Shown here piece after piece: positions 58,301 to 64,000 of a stretch of 64,000 nt of DNA (position 1 is the stretch's first letter; each line of letters starts with the position of its first letter). The notes below the pieces were generated by a model. It saw nothing but the letters and a program-made list of their open reading frames with translations. It was not told where the DNA came from and made no database searches. The stretch comes from Membranipora membranacea. Taxonomy: Eukaryota; Bryozoa; Gymnolaemata; Cheilostomatida; Membraniporidae. Where the stretch lies: contig OU612075.1 of the NCBI GenBank assembly GCA_914767715.1, positions 21,018,001-21,082,000 on the forward strand. The letters are read 5' to 3'. The translations under genes and the position numbers were made by a program.

Positions 58301-60289
58301 GTAGTGCGTAGATTGCAGCAGGATTCAGACAGTCTATATATTTTTATTTACCTTTTTGATGATGCGAGCGAGTTAGAAGCGGCCTTGTATACACAAATAC
58401 AGTCTTTTCAATTGTATAATCAGTTCTTCTCCGTTTTATCATTCTGCTCTCCGCTCATATTAACAGTTGTATAGAAGGATATGAGGTCACAACATTCAAA
58501 CCTGCCGTCGTCGGAGAATCAAGTCAAATGAAATGTGAGAAAGCCAAGCGTCATATCATCCTAACTGCTGAGACACATAACTTCCCGACAGGTACGTATA
58601 CAAGGCTACAGTGATGTCTCTCTGTATACATGAGCCAAGGGGTAATTACAGCTAGACTGAATCAATCAGCATCTGATAATTACAGTCTTGGGCTAAATCA
58701 TATAAAGCGTGTACAACCAGCGTTTCTCACTGATTCAAAGAAATTATTAGTGCTTATTTCCTCTCAATAAATTGCTCTTGACAAGCTGAGAAGAGTGCTC
58801 CCTCATAAACAACAAGTCAAGCCAACTTGTTAACTCAAAAGAACTTTCATACATATTTGGCTATCATTTCTGAGGTGTCCAACAATATAGGATAAAAAGC
58901 ATAGCACTAATAAGCATGGAGAAGTTTTAATTTTTAAATTATGTTTGTAGTTATACCAAAAAGTAATGGTGACTCCTACATAGCCATACTCCAAAATTTA
59001 GTTTCTACTTTCCGTTTACAACATTACCATCATAAAAATATTGCATCATAATCATACTGGCATATAATGTGTTTCATGTTGGCGCATTGGCACATGTCAT
59101 GGTGACTTTTAAGCAATACTCTGCTACTAAAATTATACCCGCACATTTTTAGCGAATATGACTCACCCACAGGGATATAAGCGCTCATTCTCTTTGATGT
59201 TTGATCTTCCTCTGTTGAGGAATGCTGTATTCTTAATTCAAACAGTAATGAAGTGAAGAATCGACGATTGAGAAGCTTTGTAAAAAAAGTCGCAGATATC
59301 TTATTTCAACTCAATATACTCAATATATTTGATGCATTAATTCTGAACAAAAAAATTATATACTGCTTCATACTATTTACTTGTTTGGTTAGCTGTGGCC
59401 CCATTCCCTGGAGCAACTACTGGTACGGGAGGGCGTATCCGTGATGTACAGGCTACAGGGCGCGGTGCTCATGTAGTTGCTGGAACAGCAGGCTACTGTT
59501 TTGGAGCTCTCCATCTAGAAGGTAGGGAGCATTCTAGTATGTATTTTCTAATACATGTGTCACAGTTTCCCTGATATCATATCTGCCTCTGCAATATCCA
59601 CTCAATTACATCGTTCATGATTATCCTCTATTACTGCATTTGGAGTTGCTCCCTTTCATAATAACACATACTATAAAATAGTACTGAATATTTATTAATA
59701 TATGACTTACTGTGTTTTATAAGTTAAGACTTACCGTGTTCTTTAGGTTATGACTTACCATGGGAGGACAGCAGATTCTCCTATCCAGGTAACTTTGCGT
59801 CTCCACTTGAAGTCATTATCCAGGCGAGCAACGGAGCCTCAGACTACGGTAACAAGTATGGTCAGTTAAACTTACTGCCTTAGTCAGTGTGCAAATTCTA
59901 TTTTTCATTAATATTCAACTGCTTTTGTAATGAGGTTGGATCCACATTGAAATTGGAATCCAGCTTGTCAAATATTTCGGTAGTTTGAGTGCACAAACTC
60001 TCACCGGGCATGCTGGTCTTACTAGTTACAAGTTAAGCTGTCTTTATACTAATAAAAGCTATCTGGTATCTCCCAGAGGTGTCACTTATACTATTTCTCT
60101 TGATGTATCTAAGTTATATATTGATATAAATATGCCATTTAACAGGTGAGCCAGTGGTGTGTGGATTTGCCCGCTCCTTCGGTTTGAGATTGGGTGAGGA
60201 GCGCAGAGAATGGATCAAACCTATCATGTTCAGTGCCGGTATTGGCAGCATTGATGACGAGAATCTCTATAAACAACCTCCCACAAAAG
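37362..60289 (+). CDS. PFAS: Phosphoribosylformylglycinamidine synthase, N-terminal exons (partial)
   Basis: Ten coding exons: 37362-37506, 38053-38206, 38551-38718, 39275-39402, 39757-39865, 57286-57426, 58467-58591, 59393-59521, 59747-59860, 60146-60289. They sum to 1357 nt, about 452 residues, in one frame. The product makes FGAM from FGAR, glutamine and ATP in de novo purine synthesis (cytosol). The first part is the PurS-like and linker region (MVVHRLYKLQEADDD; MDSWDLDYYTDLFLNKVQRN). The FGAM-synthase domain then begins with SEHSRHWFFGG, HIILTAETHNFPT, PFPGATTGTGGRIRDVQATG, GRGAHVVAGTAGYCFG, EVIIQASNGASDYGNK and REWIKPIMFSAGIGSID. The next expected block (VGGPVYRIGVGGGAASS) was not found before 64000, so the second half and the glutaminase domain lie outside or are lost. 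Intron 5 is 17.4 kb and hosts genes on the other strand. Confidence 0.95.
41337..41347. repeat. Poly(C) tract
   Basis: A run of 11 C followed by further C/T sequence, just upstream of the 19-bp minisatellite in PFAS intron 5. It is one of six C or G runs of 9-16 bases in this otherwise AT-rich window (also about 16959, 39917, 47040, 57148, 57686). Confidence 0.8.
41491..42267. repeat. 19-bp minisatellite, about 41 copies
   Basis: The unit is GAC(T/A)TACTACTCAAACTTT. Unit length is constant and almost all variation falls on one base (T or A at the fourth position). At the start the two forms alternate strictly (T,A,T,A...), giving a 38-bp higher-order period. Later the T form dominates and scattered point variants appear (TACTGCTC, TACTAATC, TTTTACTTA, TCCAACTTTCAC). 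The array ends 110 bp from the stop codon of the first nested sulfotransferase gene. Confidence 0.97.
42377..45467 (-). CDS. Carbohydrate sulfotransferase, Sulfotransfer_2 family, paralogue A (5 exons, 363 aa)
   Basis: Exons on the minus strand: 45467-45342, 44884-44733, 44350-44165, 43797-43693, 42899-42377; 1092 nt, 364 codons with TGA. A short basic tail (MISKWKKK) precedes a membrane anchor (residues 9-27, VICLFLLFAVTKLFLSW), the layout of a Golgi type II enzyme. The 5'-phosphosulfate-binding loop of PAPS is KPIPKIGWTTW (121-131). The 3'-phosphate-binding segment is RNPWDRLVSGYKNKA (190-204), with the expected Arg and Ser. The family moves sulfate from PAPS to sugar chains; the substrate cannot be read from sequence. 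NVS, NYT, NDT and NKT sequons are present. It lies wholly inside PFAS intron 5 on the opposite strand, beside paralogue B. The ATG at 45467 is chosen because it sits directly before the anchor. Confidence 0.88.
47090..47739. mobile_element. 650-bp MITE with about 140-bp inverted repeats and head-to-head tRNA-like boxes
   Basis: Left end AGACAA (47090) and right end TTGTCT (47739) bound arms that match for about 140 bp (for example AAAGACTTTGTTTGAGGCTG on the left). Inside, a second inverted pair carries B-box-like motifs: GGTTCGAGACC on the minus strand (47315-47325) and GGTTCGATACC on the plus strand (47441-47451). The plus copy has an A-box-like TGGCGTGATGGTAG at 47402-47415. A third hairpin, GTGTGATTATTA..., is at 47486-47521. 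A run of 16 G lies just outside the left end (47040-47055). No open frame of note. Confidence 0.75.
48266..53264 (-). CDS. Carbohydrate sulfotransferase, Sulfotransfer_2 family, paralogue B (6 exons, 390 aa)
   Basis: Exons on the minus strand: 53264-53124, 52374-52082, 51450-51292, 50947-50852, 49042-48869, 48575-48266; 1173 nt, 391 codons with TAG. The N-terminus MHTKLKAAFVTLTLVSGLGL gives a type II anchor, followed by a Ser/Thr/Pro-rich stem longer than in paralogue A. PAPS-binding motifs are YYPIAKCGWTTW (167-178) and RNPWDRLVSAYKNKA (230-244). The C-terminal part aligns with paralogue A (PCATNYTLIGEF..., GYWYNQIPLSV...LQKIYTRDFEIFGFD). The first four intron phases (0,2,2,2) equal those of A, but B has one extra intron where A has a single long last exon. 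The shared WGWESPLDH-like start of the fourth exon supports a tandem duplication. The PAPS-binding loop has a Cys (Cys173) where A has Ile, as in many family members. Substrate unknown. Confidence 0.88.
49288..49931. mobile_element. 644-bp MITE with about 200-bp inverted repeats, TTAA at both ends
   Basis: Left arm (from 49288, AAGATTATCTGCATTGGGAG) and right arm (to 49931) are inverted copies over about 200 bp, sharing GTCCAAGTTCCAAATCTCTG and GGGAATCCCTAC/GTAGGGATTCCC-like blocks. TTAA is present at both outer borders, compatible with a TTAA target duplication of the piggyBac type, though TTAA is also part of the inverted repeat, so this is ambiguous. The element sits in the PFAS intron just upstream (minus sense) of exon 5 of paralogue B. 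Confidence 0.75.
50372..50660. mobile_element. 289-bp foldback element with a second inverted repeat inside
   Basis: Outer arms of about 60 bp (TGGTGCAGAAGGACTGTTGA on the left against its complement at about 50630-50655) enclose an inner inverted repeat, 50463-50588. The inner arms share TAACCCAGTGTCAGG and GCCTTGTGACGCGGCA, around an A/T-rich core. The whole 289 bp could fold into one long hairpin. It lies in an intron of paralogue B. Confidence 0.75.
52546..52685. mobile_element. 126-bp foldback MITE with 7-bp target duplication
   Basis: The direct repeat GGTAGCC lies at 52546-52552 and 52679-52685. The element between starts TTAGTCTAAGTGCTC and ends with the exact reverse complement. The arms extend to about 58 bp (CTCCAAGGCGCAGGGAGTTA and so on) with a G/A-rich loop near 52612-52625. 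It lies in intron 1 of paralogue B, upstream of exon 52374-52082 in minus sense. Confidence 0.85.
54676..54743 (-). CDS. Possible first exon of a third type II membrane (sulfotransferase-like?) gene
   Basis: On the minus strand an ATG at 54743 opens MFTIIAVLCFQVLGLLLIQR and runs to CATCA followed by GTGAGT, a good donor at 54675. A hydrophobic segment directly after the start codon is what paralogues A and B show in their first exons. The phase after this exon is 2, so it cannot splice in frame onto exon 2 of paralogue B, and I could not find later exons between 53300 and 54670. It may be an orphan first exon, an exon of a broken paralogue, or chance. Confidence 0.3.
54744..57285. other. Last part of PFAS intron 5, no gene seen
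   Basis: AT-rich intron sequence. It contains tandem CACAATG units (55768-55800), a 19-bp palindrome with direct repeats at 56434-56466, and a degenerate inverted-repeat element at about 56603-56732 (TGACAATGACAAT against ATTGTCATTATTG). There is also a G9 run at about 57148. I see no coding exon or RNA gene. Confidence 0.5.
56434..56466. repeat. 19-bp palindrome flanked by 7-bp direct repeats
   Basis: CAATGAAC, TTA, GTTCATTG at 56441-56459 is bounded on both sides by GTAGGCC (56434-56440 and 56460-56466). It has the same design as the short palindromes at 1263, 7235 and 21053. Confidence 0.6.
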
Positions 60290-61812
60290 GTGTGTGTTTA
60301 GTACAAAGGTGTCTCAACTATGACATTTGAAAGTGTCACACGTCTCTTTATTAATCATGCACTGAAGAAAACAAAGGTGTCAGAAGACTGGTTTATAGTA
60401 GGCAAGACGGATATCGTGGTAAACTGTGATTTGAATTTTGTATTTGGTAATTGTATCCACCCATCCACTCTTTGAATCCTGTACTTTCAAGTCTTCTTCT
60501 TCAACCCTCATTTCTCCTCCTAAACCTCTCCTTTCACATTATCCCCAGGCCTTTCAACCACTCAGATTTAACCCGATTTACTCAGGTTTTTGGGTTCAAC
60601 TCAGGCAACTCAGGGGATTTTAGAATATTAGCTAAAAACTCAGATTTTGCCTCATATTCATCGAAGTTGGGAAACTCCTCTCGGTGTGGCCTAGTTGTAT
60701 GATTACAAAGAAAAAATTTTATGTTGTGATATATGAAATACATTAATAAGGATGAATTTTACAGTGATTCTATATAAATGATCTGCTAACAACTCTTAAA
60801 AAACAGTATACAAATGCAGAGGCCTAAATTGCTCTCTAGGCCTTGGCAGCCGGACCCATTGAGGAGGCTAACAGAGCTCTAAAACTCTAAGCTGTTTGTA
60901 CACAGGGCGTTTCACGCCTTTGAAATGCCACCTGCAACACGGTATCGGCAAAACTCAGGTTATGGATCCTCCCAGGTTGAGAGCCCTGATTATCCCCTCA
61001 CATAAGTAACTTTTGCAGCAAGGGTCATTAAGAATTACTGTGTAAAAGAGTTGTCTTCTTAATAAGCATGAGCAGATAACTACTTGACTCAATGTTATGT
61101 CATGTAAAAATCTAGGGTTTAGAGACAAGTGAGTTGCGATTTGCAATTTATTCAATATCATGCAGAAACTACCAGTTCATGCTTAACCTTACAAAATGGA
61201 TTCAAAATCAATATACATAATTTTCCAAGAAACGATAGATACTTATAGAACTAAAAAGGTGGAAAAATATTTCGTTGTGTCCTAATTCTACCTTATAATG
61301 TTATTACACAAACCAAAATATATTGATACCGTGTTGAGTTACAGTAATCAGAAACTAAATTAAATAGAACAGGTTGCGACCTTCTTCACTTTTCATATCC
61401 ATGAGCCTCAACAAAGAAGTTATCTGTCTGGTGACAAGGAGTACTCATTGCTGAAACTATATATTAACCTCTAGTATATGTGCGTTAGTTAGTTTGTAAG
61501 TTTCTGTCTGATAAAATTATAAGCATTACCGAAAATAGTTGCCAGTGAGTTTATAGTGTATGTGTAAAGCAAATTATGGATGATAACTAGGTGCTGTCTG
61601 CAAGTATATGTCCGCTGGCCTTTCATATATGAATCTCCACGATAGTATCTTATCTACATTCAAGAAAGTCATCTTGAAATTTGATGTGGTGATTCAATCG
61701 GCAACCCTGCTGTATATGTATGATGCTTTGTTCCGATATCTCCTTCTTATTCCAGTGAGTGAAGTATTGAAGTACTGAGCTGATTTGTAGAATATCGCTG
61801 CTTGTAGTCAGC
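60290..61812. other. Non-coding stretch after the last PFAS exon in the window
   Basis: The exon at 60146-60289 ends in a GT donor, so this begins as PFAS intron. Pyrimidine-rich sequence (60470-60560) and short hairpins (such as AGGCCTA...TAGGCCT near 60818-60842) are seen, but no exon that continues PFAS. Confidence 0.45.
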
Positions 61813-64000
61813 TCAAGGCGCTGCGTTCTGTTCTTCTTTTTCTGGCTCCTACAAACACAGATTAAATTATGATGTGATACAATGCAGATACGAGGACTCT
61901 CTTCATGCATAGAAACCCCCTGTATCTATTAATAACATATATGAAAGTTATAGCCTCAACCAGAACAGTCACTGTCACGCAGATCAAGTCATGAGTACCA
62001 AACACACTACCTGCAAATTAAAAGAAGCTTGACAAGACACAACTTTGTGACAAACAGAATCCTTAATAAAAATGATATGTGAAGTTGTTCCCCCTTTGGT
62101 ATGGAAAAGCTTTTATTATGCTATCCAAAGATGCAGAATGGTCCGGATAAAAAGTTGCAGGGGAAGAGAGAAAAGGCGTTTAAGCATTGATGTATGTTAG
62201 AAATTAAGAGACATATCACAGCACAAACATTCCAGTCTTGTGGTTAAGAAATAAATTGATGCCGCTGCATTAGGCCGGGCTTATACAGCCTAGACCAGGG
62301 ATATGACACCACGGTCAAATCTCAACCTCCAGTAATACAGCGGTCAGTTTAGCAACCTGAAGGTCAGAATTCAGGGTCAGGTTTTAGTGATTGGATTTTG
62401 ACATGTGGTAGATTATTGAAAATAAAAGTGTTTAGATCGCCGGCAGCTCTGAGAAACATAAGCTGTACATTGACAGGATACAGAATCAAACACCAGGATG
62501 CAACATGAGGGATAGAAGTATAAAAATAACCCCAAAAATCAACACAAAGTTAGTGTCATGTAAGAAATACCCCCACCACCATTCAAGCGTGAAAGAAAAG
62601 AGGGTATTGGGGTGTTGACTAGTTTAAGTGGACAAACTGTGCCCAGGGTTGCTGATAGCGGCATACCATTATCGACCAGATCACATCTGGCGGCATATGG
62701 TTTATAATCGAAAACCACTACCAGCAAACTGGGTAGTATCAACTGGTATATGACAGAAAATAAGCACATTCTCAAATGTTACAGTGCATTTCTTTTTGCA
62801 AATCAAAGTCCTTGCACTAAATTAATGCATCATAATTACACAGGCATGGCAAACTGATAATGAAATATGTGACAGGCTCTAGTTCTGCTGACACAAAATA
62901 ACAAGTGATACTTTCTACTTATAATTTAAGCACAAAACATGCTGTGCTTCAAATAAATGTTTCATCTGTTCACAAGCAGTTTCGAGCCTTCAATTCACAC
63001 AAAAAGTATTCAAAATTTCTTGAAAGATAACCCAAGTAAGGACATTATGTTATGACATCAAGCTTAAGGACAAGTGGCCAATCCCGACCCACGGGGGTCA
63101 CTACCCCGACCCACGGGGGTCACTACCCCGTCCCACGGGGGTCAGATATTAGTATGTTTATACCTTGAATAGTGCCTGAAGTAATGTCTAAAATAAAAGC
63201 AAGCAAGAAGAATAAGGTCTCAAATTCGATTTCCAGGAATCTGGGCTGAAGATTAACTCTATAGATTACGTTTTGTGAAGAAATTATCTAAGGAAAAGTT
63301 TGAAGAAGTAGCCAAACAACAAGATAACTGCTATATGAAACATGTCATGAGAAAAGCTCTGCTGTAACATGAAGTTGATTTGTTTATGCATTGTAGTATG
63401 AGACTTGGAACATTTTATAGCCATAAAAATAAGAGAAGTTGTCCCGCTTCCATTGAAACATAAATCACAGCAGCAGAAGTACTTATACATGAATTACCTA
63501 GCACTTTTCAGCACTCATCACTATACCAGGACTAGAACACATCAGTATTATTATATTATTACATAGTTGAACAAAGTTTTTGCCTGGCTCAGGATAAGGT
63601 CAACAAGCTGCCTATTACTAATATTTGGTTAGTTATTCCGTTACGAGCTTACACCAGTAACTCAACAATCATTTCCAAATAATGGAGGGCGCCTAGTGAC
63701 CTTCTGACATACGCCAGGCCATACATTATTTCCCATTGCAACTACGCTCTAACAGTCGTGCGGCAGCAAGCTATGTTACATTATTTGGTTGAATCTTTGG
63801 AAGGACATTGAATCGAGGACATTTCCAATTTTGAGAGAAAGGATTTAGAGGAAAATGAGAGATGCATGTATATACCTCGTCCTCTCCCTTCTCAGAAGCA
63901 GGTTTGGCGTGCATCTCTGAAATATCGAATATCTTAACTCGTCCTCCGTTCTCCAGCACAGCCATGTGACCCGACCGATCCGTGGCCACCGACCTGATCC
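61813..64000 (-). CDS. 3' end of an unidentified gene, possibly a WD40/beta-propeller protein (partial)
   Basis: Two exons on the minus strand: 64000-63876 (continues beyond the window) and 61848-61813, joined across a 2.0 kb GT-AG intron in phase 0. The visible C-terminus reads RSVATDRSGHMAVLENGGRV then KIFDISEMHAKPASEKGEDE and, after the intron, EPEKEEQNAAP and a TGA. The VATDRSGHMAVLENGGRVKIFDI stretch looks like a late WD40-type blade ('...A..D..G..AV....G.VKIFD.'), ending in an acidic, probably disordered tail. Too little is present to name the family. If PFAS continues past 64 kb, this gene too lies inside a PFAS intron on the opposite strand. Confidence 0.6.
61849..63875. other. Intron of the unidentified 3' gene
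   Basis: A 2.0 kb intron between the two exons of the minus-strand gene. It holds a 22-bp tandem repeat at 63086-63142. No other coding exon is supported; the open frames at 62539-62775 and 63284-63490 have no recognisable content. Confidence 0.45.
63086..63142. repeat. 22-bp tandem repeat, about 2.6 copies
   Basis: The unit CCCGACCCACGGGGGTCACT plus AC is repeated, the third copy partial with one change (GTCCC). Each unit contains the small hairpin GACCC-AC-GGGGGTC, so the GC-rich array can form three stem-loops in an AT-rich setting. Confidence 0.85.

Overview
This is an AT-rich window from a eukaryotic, almost certainly invertebrate animal genome. Every recognisable gene is split by GT-AG introns, spacing is loose, and the gene set (CDKL5-type kinase, ANKRD39, a DUF229 sulfatase-fold protein, Sulfotransfer_2 enzymes) is metazoan. 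The sequence does not fix the phylum; a sponge, a cnidarian or another marine invertebrate would all fit. I rebuilt exon-intron structures by hand; five complete gene models close with intact reading frames.

Layout. 1-6.1 kb: an (ACAT)n microsatellite running into a decayed non-LTR retrotransposon reverse transcriptase, then repeat-like non-coding DNA. 6.1-7.6 kb (+): ANKRD39 orthologue, three exons, 188 aa. 8.6-18.7 kb (-): CDKL5-like kinase, 14 exons, 831 aa, convergent with ANKRD39. 18.7-20.6 kb: unresolved spacer with fragmentary coding-like pieces. 20.6-27.5 kb (-): DUF229 sulfatase-like type II membrane protein, 13 coding exons, 693 aa. 28.6-34.2 kb (-): ABCE1, 12 exons, 598 aa, with all Fe-S and ABC motifs. 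37.4-60.3 kb (+): the first 10 coding exons of PFAS (purine synthesis), cut before its C-terminal part. PFAS intron 5 is about 17.4 kb and contains, on the opposite strand, two complete carbohydrate sulfotransferase paralogues (363 and 390 aa), perhaps the first exon of a third, a 19-bp minisatellite of about 41 copies, and several foldback elements. 61.8-64 kb (-): the 3' end of an unidentified gene, possibly a beta-propeller protein.

ABCE1 and PFAS are divergent housekeeping genes. The sulfotransferases (predicted Golgi type II enzymes) and the DUF229 protein share a sulfate-ester theme, but a functional link is only inference.

The most unusual material is non-coding: very short palindromes flanked by 7-10 bp direct repeats, which look like minimal mobile insertions (one 30-bp palindrome occurs twice); several MITE or foldback elements, one with head-to-head tRNA-like promoter boxes; and a 12-bp tandem array abutting a splice acceptor, in which every AG keeps the reading frame of the real exon.
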